Assembly: GCF_024199945.1 (NCBI RefSeq)
Contig: NZ_JANADP010000001.1
Span: 7,750,001 to 7,814,000, forward strand
Source of the DNA: Bradyrhizobium sp. CCGUVB4N
GTDB taxonomy: Bacteria > Pseudomonadota > Alphaproteobacteria > Rhizobiales > Xanthobacteraceae
Direction: 5' to 3'
Length of the DNA: 64,000 bases
The first letter of the stretch is position 1. Every line of letters starts with the position of its first letter. Position numbers and translations under genes: made by a program. The notes below the pieces were generated by a model that saw nothing but the letters and a program-made list of their open reading frames with translations, searched no databases and was not told the origin of the DNA. Below are positions 42,395-51,816 of the stretch, piece by piece.

Positions 42395-43237
42395 TCAATT
42401 CAGCCACAGCCGGGGCAGCGCGGCGCCGGTGCGCGCCAGCACAGCCATCATGTCGGCACGCAAACGCGCCGCATCTTGGGCACAGAACCGCGCCATTGCA
42501 AAGCCATTCCAGGCCGAGATTCCGACCTCGCCCGCGAAAGAATCCGATGCCTCGCGGACGCGTTCGACCAATGCCTCATCGCCGGGCACGATCAGGGCCG
42601 TGCCGATCGCAGCTGCGCCCTTCCCGACCGCCGATCGCGAGAGTTTCGCGCCGATATCGCCATCGAGCCTGATCGTCTCGGCAAAGACCAGCTTGCCGCC
42701 ACGGCGCAACCGCCAGCGGTCGACGAATTCACCCTGCTCCATGCGCTCGCCCATGGCAGTGCGGCCGAAGATCACAATTTCACAAAGCAGGAGCGAGGCG
42801 GCCTCATCGAGTTCGATGTCGAAACAGCGATGAACCCGGGCGCGATCGAACAGGATCGTCTCCTGGGGCAACCAGCCGAGATGCGCGCCAGCGGCAACCC
42901 TCAGGGAAATGTTGAGCCGCGCAGCCTCGCCCGGCGCGCGATAGACCTTTTCGGCGGCGGCCGTCGTCAGCGTCAGCCGCGATCTGTCTGCGGCCGAAAT
43001 CTCGATGTCGAAGCGATCGCCGCCGGCGACGCCACCGGCCGTATTGACGAACACGCCGGACAGGCCATCGTCCTCCGGTGAGGGAAAGCGCACGCGCAAC
43101 GAGCCGGATTCATGCAGAGCCCCGCGCCGCGTTACGCCGTCGCGGGCGTGCACGTCGAAACGCACCGCGCCGCGGGCACGGTTGGCCTCGAACACCGAAG
43201 ATGTCGCCAAAGATGTGACCAAGGCGTCGCTGCGCAT
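42395..43237 (-). CDS. ureD: Urease accessory protein UreD
   Basis: This 280-residue scaffold binds apo-urease and recruits UreF and UreG. Landmarks are RSRLTLTTAAAEKVYRAPG, LGWLPQETILFDRARVHR and LLCEIVIFGRTAMGE. It begins 54 bases after the urtE stop, so the uptake and urease genes are likely one transcript. Start ATG 43237 agrees with family length. Confidence 0.93.
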   Translation of the reverse strand: MRSDALVTSLATSSVFEANRARGAVRFDVHARDGVTRRGALHESGSLRVRFPSPEDDGLSGVFVNTAGGVAGGDRFDIEISAADRSRLTLTTAAAEKVYRAPGEAARLNISLRVAAGAHLGWLPQETILFDRARVHRCFDIELDEAASLLLCEIVIFGRTAMGERMEQGEFVDRWRLRRGGKLVFAETIRLDGDIGAKLSRSAVGKGAAAIGTALIVPGDEALVERVREASDSFAGEVGISAWNGFAMARFCAQDAARLRADMMAVLARTGAALPRLWLN

Positions 43238-43291
43238 CCGTCTCCCCCAGCCGGTCGCGGCAGGATTTTTTCCAGCCTACAATGTCCCGGC

Positions 43292-43987
43292 TTACAGCGC
43301 CATCTGGCGACTGATCTCGCTTGGGTCGAGATTGGAGCGGTCGCAGGTGAACTTCACCGCCCCGCGATCCATCACCGCGAAACTGTCGCCAAGCTCGCAG
43401 GCAAAGTCGAGATACTGCTCGACCAGCACGATGGCGATGTTGCCGAGGTTGCGCAAGTACGAGATGGCCCGGCCGATGTCCTTGATGATCGAGGGCTGGA
43501 TGCCTTCCGTCGGTTCGTCGAGCAGCAGCAATTTCGGCCGCATCACCAGCGCGCGCCCGATCGCCAGTTGCTGTTGCTGGCCGCCGGAGAGATCGCCGCC
43601 GCGCCGGCCGAGCATGGACTCCAGCACCGGAAACAACGAGAACACGTCGTCCGGGATGTGCTTGTTCTCGCGCTTGAGCGGGCCGAAGCCGGTCTTGAGG
43701 TTCTCCTCGACCGTCAGAAGCGGAAAGATCTCGCGCCCCTGCGGCACGAAGCCGATGCCCTTGCGGGCCCGCTCGTAGGGCTTCAGGCCGGTAATGTCGC
43801 TGCCATCGAACATGATCGCGCCCGAGGAGATCGGATATTGCCCGACCATGGCACGCAACAACGACGTCTTGCCGACGCCGTTACGCCCGAGCACGCACGT
43901 CACCTTGCCCGGCTCGGCCGCGATCGATACGCCGCGCAGTGCCTGGGCGGCACCGTAGAACAGGTTGATGTCCTTGACCTCAAGCAT
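43292..43987 (-). CDS. urtE: Urea ABC transporter ATP-binding protein UrtE
   Basis: This 231-residue LivF-type ATPase has Walker A GRNGVGKTS, signature LSGGQQQQLAIGRAL and Walker B LLLLDEPTEGIQP. The N-terminus LEVKDINLFYGAAQALRGVS is typical of UrtE. It is three bases downstream of urtD and is the last of the transporter genes. Confidence 0.93.
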   Translation of the reverse strand: MLEVKDINLFYGAAQALRGVSIAAEPGKVTCVLGRNGVGKTSLLRAMVGQYPISSGAIMFDGSDITGLKPYERARKGIGFVPQGREIFPLLTVEENLKTGFGPLKRENKHIPDDVFSLFPVLESMLGRRGGDLSGGQQQQLAIGRALVMRPKLLLLDEPTEGIQPSIIKDIGRAISYLRNLGNIAIVLVEQYLDFACELGDSFAVMDRGAVKFTCDRSNLDPSEISRQMAL

Positions 43988-43990
43988 TGC

Positions 43991-44752
43991 TCAGCGCCCC
44001 AGATACACTTCGATGACCCGCTCGTTGGACGAGACCTGGTCGATGGTTCCTTCGGCGAGCACCGTACCTTCATGCAGGCAGGTGACCTTGACCCCGAGCT
44101 CGCGCACGAACGTCATGTCATGCTCGACCACCATGACCGTGTGGGTCTTGTTGATCTCCTTGAGCAGCTCGGCGGTCAGATGGGTCTCGACGTCGGTCAT
44201 CCCAGCGACGGGCTCGTCGACGAGGAGCAGCTTTGGGTCCTGCGCCAGCAGCATGCCGATCTCGAGCCATTGCTTCTGACCGTGGCTGAGGCTGCCGGCG
44301 AGGCGGTTGCGGGCGTCGGTGAGGCGGATCGTCTCCAGCACCTTGTCGATGCGCTCCGACTCCGCCCTGCTGCCGCGCCAGAACAGCGTGCCCTTGACGC
44401 TGTGATCGACATTGAGCGCGAGCAGGAGGTTGTCCTGCACGGTCTGGCTCTCGAACACGGTCGGTTTCTGGAATTTGCGGCCGATACCAAGCTCGGCGAT
44501 GCGGGTCTCGTCCAGCCGCGTCAGGTCGGTGACGCCGTCGAACAACACGGTGCCCTCGTCCGGCTTGGTCTTGCCGGTGATGATGTCCATCATCGTGGTC
44601 TTGCCGGCGCCGTTCGGGCCGATGATGGCGCGCATTTCACCGGGCGCGAGCGTCAGCGACAGGTTGTTGATGGCGTGGAAGCCGTCGAACGAGACGTGCA
44701 CGCCGTCGAGATAGAGCATCGCGGAGGTTGCGCGGGTATCCATGACGTTCAT
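43991..44752 (-). CDS. urtD: Urea ABC transporter ATP-binding protein UrtD
   Basis: This 253-residue LivG-type ATPase has Walker A GPNGAGKTT (about 41-49), LSHGQKQWLEIGM as signature and LLLVDEPVAGM as Walker B. The VSFDGFHAINNLSL start is characteristic of UrtD. It lies 5 bases after urtC. An in-frame ATG 9 bases into the gene (44743) is an alternative start. Confidence 0.93.
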   Translation of the reverse strand: MNVMDTRATSAMLYLDGVHVSFDGFHAINNLSLTLAPGEMRAIIGPNGAGKTTMMDIITGKTKPDEGTVLFDGVTDLTRLDETRIAELGIGRKFQKPTVFESQTVQDNLLLALNVDHSVKGTLFWRGSRAESERIDKVLETIRLTDARNRLAGSLSHGQKQWLEIGMLLAQDPKLLLVDEPVAGMTDVETHLTAELLKEINKTHTVMVVEHDMTFVRELGVKVTCLHEGTVLAEGTIDQVSSNERVIEVYLGR

Positions 44753-44757
44753 GACCG

Positions 44758-45921
44758 CTACTCCGCCATCTTCGGTTCGGTGACGCCGTCTTCGGCCGCC
44801 GCACTCGTCGTGGCCGGGCGCCTCTCTCTGGCCGACTCCCGCCAGGCATTGAAGGTGCCGACGATGCCCTTCGGCAGCAGCAGCGTCACCAGGATGAACA
44901 GCGCACCCAGCATGAACAGCCAGTACGGCGCCAGCACGCCGGAGGTGAAGAAGGTCTTGGCGTAGTTGACGACGATCGCACCGAGCGCCGCGCCGACCAG
45001 CGTGCCGCGGCCGCCGACCGCGACCCAGATCACCGCCTCGATCGAATTGCCCGGCGCGAATTCGCTCGGGTTGATGATGCCGACCTGCGGCACGTAGAGC
45101 GCGCCGGCCACGCCGGCCATGCAGGCCGACAGCGTGAACACGAACAACTTGTAGGATTCGACGCGGTAGCCGAGGAATCGGCTGCGCGATTCCGCATCCC
45201 GGATCGCGATCAGCACCTTGCCGAGCTTGGAGGACACGACGGAGCGGCAGATCAGGAAGCTGACGATCAGCGCCAGGCAGCTCAGCGCGAACAGCGCCGC
45301 GCGCGTGCCTTCGGCCTGGACGTTGAAGCCCAGAATGTCCTTGAAGTCGGTCAGGCCGTTGTTGCCGCCGAAGCCGAAATCGTTGCGGAAGAAGGCGAGC
45401 AGCAGCGCATAGGTCATCGCCTGCGTGATGATCGACAGATACACGCCGGTGACGCGGGAACGGAAGGCGAGCCAGCCGAAGCAGAAGGCAAGCAGGCCCG
45501 GCACGATCAGCACCATCAGCGCCGCGAACCAGAACATGTCGAAGCCGTACCAGTACCAGGGCAGCTTCTGCCAGTTCAGGAACACCATGAAGTCGGGCAG
45601 GATCGGATTACCGTAGACACCGCGGGTACCGATCTGCCGCATCAAATACATGCCCATGGCGTAGCCGCCGAGCGCGAAGAAGGCGCCGTGGCCGAGCGAG
45701 AGGATGCCGCAATAGCCCCAGATCAGGTCGATCGACAGCGCCAGGATGGCGTAGCAGACATATTTGCCCCAGAGCGCGACCAGATAGGTCGGCACTTGCA
45801 GGAACGAGCCCGCCGGCAGCAGCAGGTTGGAGAGCGGGATGAGGATGCCGCAGGCAGCGACGATGGCGAGGAAGATCGCCGCGCCGCGGTCCAGCGATCG
45901 CGTCAGCATGTGAGGGGTCAT
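44758..45921 (-). CDS. urtC: Urea ABC transporter permease UrtC
   Basis: This 387-residue LivM-type permease has about ten helices. Conserved features are DLIWGYCGILSLGHGAFFALGGYAMGMYLM and the C-terminal EFAPGNSIEAVIWVAVGGRGTLVGAALGA. Its start overlaps the urtB stop by four bases. It forms the urea channel with UrtB. Confidence 0.93.
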   Translation of the reverse strand: MTPHMLTRSLDRGAAIFLAIVAACGILIPLSNLLLPAGSFLQVPTYLVALWGKYVCYAILALSIDLIWGYCGILSLGHGAFFALGGYAMGMYLMRQIGTRGVYGNPILPDFMVFLNWQKLPWYWYGFDMFWFAALMVLIVPGLLAFCFGWLAFRSRVTGVYLSIITQAMTYALLLAFFRNDFGFGGNNGLTDFKDILGFNVQAEGTRAALFALSCLALIVSFLICRSVVSSKLGKVLIAIRDAESRSRFLGYRVESYKLFVFTLSACMAGVAGALYVPQVGIINPSEFAPGNSIEAVIWVAVGGRGTLVGAALGAIVVNYAKTFFTSGVLAPYWLFMLGALFILVTLLLPKGIVGTFNAWRESARERRPATTSAAAEDGVTEPKMAE

Positions 45922-47528
45922 GCTTCCACCGCACGGCCCTTGAGCGCGAACAGGCCGCGCGGCCGCTTTTGAATGAACAGGATGATCAGAACCAGGATCG
46001 CGATCTTGCCGAGCACGGCGCCGGCGACCGGCTCCAGGAACTTGTTGGCGATGCCGAGCGTGAAGGCGCCGACCAGCGTGCCCCAGAGATTGCCGACCCC
46101 GCCGAACACCACGACCATGAAACTGTCGATGATGTAGCTCTGGCCGAGGTTGGGGCTGACATTGTCGATCTGCGACAGGGCAACGCCGGCGATGCCCGCG
46201 ATGCCCGAGCCGAGCCCAAAGGTCAGTGCGTCGACGCGCGAGGTGGCGATGCCCATCGAGGCCGCCATGCGACGGTTCTGCGTCACCGCACGCATCTCGA
46301 GGCCAAGCGCGGTGTAACGCAGCATGGCGAGCAGGATCATGAACACGGCGAGCGTGAAGACGAGGATCCAGAGCCGGTTATAGGTGATGGTGATCTGGCC
46401 GAGATCGAACGCGCCGCTCATCCAGGAGGGGTTGCCGACCTCGCGGTTGGTCGGGCCGAACATGGTGCGTACCGCCTGCTGCAGCACCAGCGACAGGCCC
46501 CAGGTTGCAAGCAGCGTCTCCAGCGGCCGGCCATAGAGGAAGCGGATGATGCTCCTCTCGATCAGCACGCCGATGCCGCCGGCGACGAGGAAGGCGAGCG
46601 GCACGGCGATCAGCAGCGAATAGTCGAACAGAGCGGGATAGCGGGTGCGGATCACCTCCTGCACCACGAAAGTGGTGTAGGCCCCGATCATCACCATCTC
46701 GCCATGGGCCATGTTGATGACGCCCATCACGCCGAAGGTGATGGCGAGCCCGATCGCGGCGAGCAGCAGCACCGAGCCGAGCGACAGGCCGTACCAGGCA
46801 TTCTGCACCCCCGACCAGACCGCCAACGAGCTCTGAATCGAGCCGATCGCGCTCGCAGCGGCCTTTGCGACGGAGGGCGGTTGATCGGTGCCGATGTCGG
46901 ACAGCAACGCCAGCGCTTCCTGATCACCGCGCGCCTTGATGGTGGCGACGGCCTCGAGCTTCTGCAACTCTGTTGCGTCGGACTTGAACAGCAGAATGGC
47001 CGCGCGCGCTTCACCGAGCGCGGTCTTGACCGATTTGTTGGTTTCCTTGGCGAGTGCCGCTTCGACCGGCTCGAGCGCGGTCTCCTCATGCGATTTGAAG
47101 ACGGACTGCGCGGCCTGCAGCCGGGCGCCGAGATCGGGCGACTGCAGCGTCAGGCTGCCGAGCGCAGCGTCGACGCTGCGACGCAGACGGTTGTTGAGGC
47201 GAACGGCGCTGGCGCTATCGGGCACGCTGGCCACGGGCTCGCCGGTCGCGGCGTCAATCGACTTGCCGTCGGTGCCGGTGACGTAAACCTTCTTGCTGTC
47301 CGGATCGGCCATGAGACGACCGTCCTGGAGCGCGCTGATGATGGGAAAGGCAAGCTTGTTGCCGCTGCTGGCGACCACGCCGATCGCTTCGTCCGTATCG
47401 GAATAATCGTCGTTGGCAAATTTGGCGACCGCATCCTCGAACGGACCGGCAAAGGCCGGCAGCGCAAACGCGATCAGGAACAGCGAGAGGACAAAAGTAC
47501 GGAAACGAGCGGATAGATTGGTTGGCAC
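45918..47528 (-). CDS. urtB: Urea ABC transporter permease UrtB with N-terminal extracytoplasmic extension
   Basis: This 536-residue LivH-type permease has an N-terminal extension of about 230 residues. It begins with a signal-like segment (FVLSLFLIAFALPAFAG), then a helical, Ala-rich region that may be HEAT-like, before the membrane core starting GLSLGSVLLLAAIGLAITFG. Core motifs include GVMGVINMAHGEMVMIGAYT and GLGSGIAGIAGVALSQIDNV. The extension is known in proteobacterial UrtB proteins but its job is not established. A hairpin lies between this gene and urtA. Confidence 0.93.
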   Translation of the reverse strand: MPTNLSARFRTFVLSLFLIAFALPAFAGPFEDAVAKFANDDYSDTDEAIGVVASSGNKLAFPIISALQDGRLMADPDSKKVYVTGTDGKSIDAATGEPVASVPDSASAVRLNNRLRRSVDAALGSLTLQSPDLGARLQAAQSVFKSHEETALEPVEAALAKETNKSVKTALGEARAAILLFKSDATELQKLEAVATIKARGDQEALALLSDIGTDQPPSVAKAAASAIGSIQSSLAVWSGVQNAWYGLSLGSVLLLAAIGLAITFGVMGVINMAHGEMVMIGAYTTFVVQEVIRTRYPALFDYSLLIAVPLAFLVAGGIGVLIERSIIRFLYGRPLETLLATWGLSLVLQQAVRTMFGPTNREVGNPSWMSGAFDLGQITITYNRLWILVFTLAVFMILLAMLRYTALGLEMRAVTQNRRMAASMGIATSRVDALTFGLGSGIAGIAGVALSQIDNVSPNLGQSYIIDSFMVVVFGGVGNLWGTLVGAFTLGIANKFLEPVAGAVLGKIAILVLIILFIQKRPRGLFALKGRAVEA

Positions 47529-47551
47529 TGTGGATCACCCCGGCAGAAGTG

Positions 47552-47583
47552 GGGAGAAGGCGGCGGAATAGCCGTCTTCTCCC
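47552..47583 (-). other. Intercistronic hairpin between urtA and urtB
   Basis: GGGAGAAGGCGGC (47552-47564) and GCCGTCTTCTCCC (47571-47583) pair at 12 of 13 positions around GGAATA. No T-run is present. It sits just after the binding-protein gene, where such stems often protect the abundant upstream message and lower expression of the permease genes. Confidence 0.7.
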
Positions 47584-47610
47584 ATTGTGCAGTCGAACGT
47601 CAGATCCGGA

Positions 47611-48933
47611 TCAGGAGCCGGAGCCGAGGCACTTGTTGGTCTTGGTGTTGAAGTTGCCGCACTTCTTGCCGACCCAGTCGCCGATCAGGTCCTTGGAGCC
47701 GTCGAGCTCCTTCGACCAGGCGTCGCCAGCGACGAGACCCGGGGTCTTCCAGACCACGTCGAACTGGCCGTTGCCCTTGATCTCGCCGATGAACACCGGC
47801 TTGGTGATGTGGTGGTTCGGCAGCATCTTCGACACGCCACCGGTCAGGTTCGGCGCCTCGATGCCGGGAAGCGCATCGATCACCTTGTCCGGATCGGTCG
47901 ACTTCACCTTCTCGACGGCCTTGATCCACATGTTGAAGCCGATCACGTGGGCTTCCATCGGATCGTTGGTCGTGCGCTTCGGGTTCTTGGTGTAGGCCTG
48001 CCAATCCTTGATGAACTTCTCGTTCGCCGGGGTCTTGATCGACTCGAAGTAGTTCCACGCAGCGAGATGGCCGACCAGCGGCTTGGTGTCGATGCCGGCG
48101 AGCTCTTCCTCACCCACCGAGAACGCGACCACCGGGATGTCCTTCGCCTTGATGCCCTGGTTGCCGAGCTCCTTGTAGAAGGGGACGTTGGCGTCGCCGT
48201 TGATGGTCGAAACCACCGCCGTCTTCTTGCCAGCCGAGCCGAACTTCTTGATGTCGGCCACGATCGTCTGCCAGTCGGAGTGACCGAACGGCGTGTAGTT
48301 GATCATGATGTCTTCCTGGGCCACACCCTTCGACTTCAGGTAGGCTTCCAGGATCTTGTTGGTGGTGCGCGGATAGACGTAGTCGGTGCCCGCGAGCACC
48401 CAGCGCTTCACCTTCTCGTCCTTCATCAGATAGTCGACGGCCGGGATCGCCTGCTGGTTCGGCGCAGCACCGGTGTAGAACACGTTGCGCTCGGACTCTT
48501 CACCCTCGTACTGCACGGGGTAGAACAGGATGTTGTTGAGCTCCTTGAACACCGGGAGCACCGACTTGCGCGACACCGAGGTCCAGCAGCCGAACACGAC
48601 CGAGACCTTGTCCTTGGTGATCAGCTCGCGCGCCTTTTCGGCGAACAGCGGCCAGTTCGAGGCGGGGTCGACGACGACGGCTTCGAGCTTCTTGCCGAGC
48701 ACGCCGCCCTTCTTGTTCTGCTCGTCGATCAGGAAAAGGATGGTGTCCTTCAGCGTGGTTTCGCTGATGGCCATGGTGCCGGAGAGGGAGTGCAGGACGC
48801 CGACCTTGATGGTGTCGTCCGCGGCTTTGGCACCGGAAATGGACGCCAGACCGAGCATCAGTCCGGTGGTCGCGGCGAGAACGCCGCGGCGGCTAAATGA
48901 CGCCGCTATATCGTGAATGGATTTGGTAGGCAT
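47611..48933 (-). CDS. urtA: Urea ABC transporter substrate-binding protein
   Basis: This 440-residue periplasmic binding protein captures urea. A signal peptide with a twin-arginine look (SFSRRGVLAATTGLMLGL) is cut near AKAAD. Conserved segments are KVGVLHSLSGTMAISETTL, FGCWTSVSRKSVLPVF, FYPVQYEGEE and NPKRTTNDPMEAHVIGFNMW. ATG 48933 follows AGGGAGA at good spacing; the frame is open further upstream but without homology. It is the first gene of the urea module. Confidence 0.94.
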   Translation of the reverse strand: MPTKSIHDIAASFSRRGVLAATTGLMLGLASISGAKAADDTIKVGVLHSLSGTMAISETTLKDTILFLIDEQNKKGGVLGKKLEAVVVDPASNWPLFAEKARELITKDKVSVVFGCWTSVSRKSVLPVFKELNNILFYPVQYEGEESERNVFYTGAAPNQQAIPAVDYLMKDEKVKRWVLAGTDYVYPRTTNKILEAYLKSKGVAQEDIMINYTPFGHSDWQTIVADIKKFGSAGKKTAVVSTINGDANVPFYKELGNQGIKAKDIPVVAFSVGEEELAGIDTKPLVGHLAAWNYFESIKTPANEKFIKDWQAYTKNPKRTTNDPMEAHVIGFNMWIKAVEKVKSTDPDKVIDALPGIEAPNLTGGVSKMLPNHHITKPVFIGEIKGNGQFDVVWKTPGLVAGDAWSKELDGSKDLIGDWVGKKCGNFNTKTNKCLGSGS

Positions 48934-49439
48934 GGATGTATCATCTCCCTGACGCAGACGTGAAAAACGCTGCGAAACGGCCCCACGGCCGCCTGCGATT
49001 AACGGAATCGCAAGAACCATGCCATGGGCTGGGCACCTGCCAAGTGATTGGTCAGTCTAGACAATTTCGGCGCAATCCCAGTTTCGCCGCAGTCCAACTG
49101 CTCAAAACTTGGGCGAATAAAATGTATGCTTATGCGGCAGTCAGTTCATTTTTTGAGCAAAACGCCGCTGCTGGCTAAAATTCCGGCATAACTATTTTTG
49201 CACTGCGATCGACGCCAGGTGATCGCCTGCCTTGAAAGCGCCCCGTCAATGTTCCATATGACGGTGGAAGATCGCTCGCGAATCGAGCGGTCATAGCGAG
49301 CCGCGTGTTCTTAAGCCCTCTACGGGCCTCTGGCTTGCCCCATATCTCCCAAGCCATCCGACACCCCAAACACGCAGGTGTCTTCTCGACACCCTTATGC
49401 GCGCGCCCCGCAGATTGCGCCGGGCCGACCGCATTTGAC
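48934..49439. other. Divergent regulatory region urtA / helicase
   Basis: This 506-base stretch has no supported gene. The urtA side (to about 49200) is relatively AT-rich and holds the sigma-54-like site. The helicase side (49240-49439) is probably a long leader, as is common for cold-shock genes. No clear NtrC palindrome or tRNA was found. Confidence 0.6.
49009..49024 (-). promoter_or_regulatory. Candidate sigma-54 promoter of the urt-ure module
   Basis: On the minus strand the sequence is TGGCATGGTTCTTGCG. It matches the -24/-12 consensus TGGCACG-N4-TTGC with one change (C to T) and exact GG-GC spacing. It lies about 76 bases before urtA, and is consistent with nitrogen (NtrC/RpoN) control of urea use. 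Confidence 0.65.
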
Positions 49440-50999
49440 ATGGAAAGAACCCATCTTTTGACTTCGTTTCAGGACTTCGGCCTCGCCGAACCCATCGCAC
49501 GTGCTCTCGCCGAAGAGAATTACGTCACCCCCACCCCCATCCAGGCCCAGACGATCCCCACGGCGCTGACCGGCCGCGACGTCGTCGGCATTGCCCAGAC
49601 CGGCACCGGCAAGACCGCATCCTTTGCGCTGCCGATCCTGCATCGCCTGCTCGAAAACCGCATCAAGCCGCAGCCCAAGACGGCCCGCGTGCTGGTGCTG
49701 TCGCCCACCCGCGAGCTTTCGGGACAAATCCTCGACAGCTTCAACGCCTATGGGCGCCACATCCGCCTGTCCTCGACGCTGGCCATCGGCGGCGTGCCGA
49801 TGGGTCGCCAGGTCCGCGCCCTGATGCCGGGCGTCGACGTGCTGGTTGCCACCCCCGGCCGCCTGCTCGATCTCGTGCAGAGCAACGGACTGAAGCTTGG
49901 CAGCGTCGAATTCCTCGTGCTCGACGAAGCCGACCGCATGCTCGACATGGGCTTCATCAACGATATCCGCAAAATCGTCGCCAAGCTGCCGATCAAGCGG
50001 CAGACGCTGTTCTTCTCGGCCACCATGCCGAAGGACATCGCCGAGCTCGCCGATTCCATGCTGCGCGATCCTGCCCGCGTCGCGGTGACCCCGGTCTCCT
50101 CGACCGCCGAGCGCATCAACCAGCGCATCATCCAGGTCGATTTCTCGGCCAAGGCCACCTTCCTGACCAAGCTGCTGAAGGACGAGCCGATCAACCGCGC
50201 GCTGGTGTTCACCCGCACCAAGCACGGCGCCGACAAGGTCGTGAAGACGCTCGAGAGGGCCGGCATCGCCGCCAGCGCCATTCACGGCAACAAGTCGCAG
50301 AACCATCGCGAGCGCACGCTCGCCCAGTTCCGCTCCGGTGAAATCCGCACCCTGGTCGCCACCGACATCGCCGCCCGCGGCATCGACGTCGACGGCATCA
50401 CCCACGTCATCAACTACGACCTGCCGAACGTGCCCGAGACCTATGTCCACCGGATCGGCCGCACTGCGCGCGCCGGCGCCGATGGCACCGCGATCTCGCT
50501 GGTCGCAGGCGGCGAGGAACTCAGCTATCTCCGCGACATCGAGCGGCTGATCAAGGTGGCGCTGCCGCGCGAGGATCTGCGCACCGATGCCGGCCGCCGC
50601 GATGCGGGCGCTCCGCCGCCGCAGCAACGGCAGGGCCGGCCGGGCGGCCGCCCGGGCCAGCGCCCGCAAGGCGCACGGCATGGCGAGGGACGGCGCAACG
50701 ACGAACGGCATGGCGATGGACGCCACCACAGCGCCGGCAAGCAGGGCGACGGCCGGCACGGCGACCCCCGGCATGCTGACGGAAGGCATGCCGATGGAAG
50801 GTCCGGCAATGGCGCGCAGGCCTCGAAAGGGTCGCGCCGCCGCCGCTCCGGTGGAAAGGTGCATTCTTCGCCGGCCGACCGCCCGGAACAGCGTTCCGCG
50901 CATAGCGCCGGGGCGCCCGATGGGATACAAGGCGTGGCCTTTTTGCGCCGTGAGAGTCGGCCGAACGGCCACCCGAACCGCAAACCTCATTCGCACTAG
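49440..50999 (+). CDS. DEAD-box RNA helicase (RhlE-like) with basic, His/Gly-rich tail
   Basis: This 519-residue RNA helicase has the Q-motif (FQDFGLAEPIARAL...PTPIQ), Walker A AQTGTGKT (about 52-59), DEAD in LVLDEADRMLDMGF, SAT in FFSATMP, and helicase-C motifs ATDIAARGIDVDGI and YVHRIGRTARAG. After about residue 385 comes a low-complexity basic tail rich in Arg, Gly, His and Asp, including repeated GDGRH/ADGRH units. Such tails bind RNA. IF-1 and a cold-shock protein follow, suggesting a cold-induced set. ATG 49440 is chosen over an upstream ATG at 49305. Confidence 0.93.
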   Translation: MERTHLLTSFQDFGLAEPIARALAEENYVTPTPIQAQTIPTALTGRDVVGIAQTGTGKTASFALPILHRLLENRIKPQPKTARVLVLSPTRELSGQILDSFNAYGRHIRLSSTLAIGGVPMGRQVRALMPGVDVLVATPGRLLDLVQSNGLKLGSVEFLVLDEADRMLDMGFINDIRKIVAKLPIKRQTLFFSATMPKDIAELADSMLRDPARVAVTPVSSTAERINQRIIQVDFSAKATFLTKLLKDEPINRALVFTRTKHGADKVVKTLERAGIAASAIHGNKSQNHRERTLAQFRSGEIRTLVATDIAARGIDVDGITHVINYDLPNVPETYVHRIGRTARAGADGTAISLVAGGEELSYLRDIERLIKVALPREDLRTDAGRRDAGAPPPQQRQGRPGGRPGQRPQGARHGEGRRNDERHGDGRHHSAGKQGDGRHGDPRHADGRHADGRSGNGAQASKGSRRRRSGGKVHSSPADRPEQRSAHSAGAPDGIQGVAFLRRESRPNGHPNRKPHSH

Positions 51000-51022
51000 C
51001 CGTCCACGACCTGGAGAAATTC

Positions 51023-51310
51023 ATGGCTAAGGAAGAGCTGATCCAGTTCGAAGGACTGGTCACCGAAATCCTCCCCGACGCGCGCTACCGCGTGCAGCTC
51101 GACGCCGGGCACGAGATCGTCGCCTACACCGCCGGCAAGATGAAGAAGAACCGCATCAAGACGCTGGCGGGAGACCGCGTGACGGTGGAGATGTCGCCCT
51201 ACGACCTCGAAAAGGGCCGGCTGATTTTCCGCCACAAGGACGAACGTCCCGCGACCGCCGGCGGACCGCCGCGTCCCGGACAGCGCGGCGGCCAATTCCG
51301 CCGCCGTTAA
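51023..51310 (+). CDS. infA: Translation initiation factor IF-1, C-terminally extended paralog
   Basis: This 95-residue protein has a full IF-1 OB-fold (about 1-72: MAKEELIQFEGLVTEILPDA, GKMKKNRIKTLAGDRVTVEM, YDLEKGRLIFRHK) plus about 22 extra residues rich in Pro, Gly and Arg. Standard IF-1 is 72 residues. It binds the 30S A-site during initiation. It follows the helicase by 23 bases, so the pair is probably co-transcribed. The alphaproteobacterial housekeeping infA usually lies elsewhere, making this a likely second copy. Confidence 0.92.
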   Translation: MAKEELIQFEGLVTEILPDARYRVQLDAGHEIVAYTAGKMKKNRIKTLAGDRVTVEMSPYDLEKGRLIFRHKDERPATAGGPPRPGQRGGQFRRR

Positions 51311-51576
51311 CGGCTCCCGCGCGTAAGCGCGGAATGAAAATGCTGATCTGTATGCTGATCCGCCGTGAGCATCACGGCGGATCAAAAAATCGTGCACGTC
51401 AGGATTGTTTTGGGGCCTTAGTTCCAATAAAATGAACACATCGATTTTCGGCCGGACGACATTGGCATCCACCGGTACAGCCGGTTCAGACACGCTGACG
51501 ACCCTTCCAAAAATTCGATCTAACCTGCCTGCGCAAGCGGGCTTTTAAATTGTGTATCTGAGAAGGGACTACCCAC

Positions 51577-51789
51577 GTGAGCATGGGAACCGTGAAGTGG
51601 TTTAACGCGACCAAGGGCTATGGCTTCATCCAGCCCGACGACGGCGGCAAGGACGTGTTCGTTCACATCAGCGCCGTCGAGCGCGCCGGCCTCGGCTCGC
51701 TGCGCGAAGGCCAGAAGATCTCCTACGAGATCGTCGCCGATCGCCGGTCCGGCAAGTCGGCCGCCGACAACCTTCGCGACGCGGGCTGA
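51577..51789 (+). CDS. Cold-shock protein (CspA family)
   Basis: This 70-residue single-domain nucleic-acid chaperone carries RNP1 KGYGFI and RNP2 VFVHI motifs on the five-strand OB fold (TVKWFNATKGYGFIQPDDGG; KDVFVHISAVERAGL). GTG 51577 is chosen because AAGGG lies nine bases upstream; ATG 51583 is a weaker alternative. A 266-base leader separates it from infA and probably contains its own promoter. A strong terminator follows. Confidence 0.92.
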   Translation: MSMGTVKWFNATKGYGFIQPDDGGKDVFVHISAVERAGLGSLREGQKISYEIVADRRSGKSAADNLRDAG

Positions 51790-51816
51790 TCTCCAGCGCG
51801 AGCGCACCGAACAACG

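Noticed and set aside
49240..49439. Possible tRNA or structured RNA before the helicase gene
   Set aside because: No cloverleaf, anticodon stem or conserved T-loop could be found. The region is better explained as a leader.
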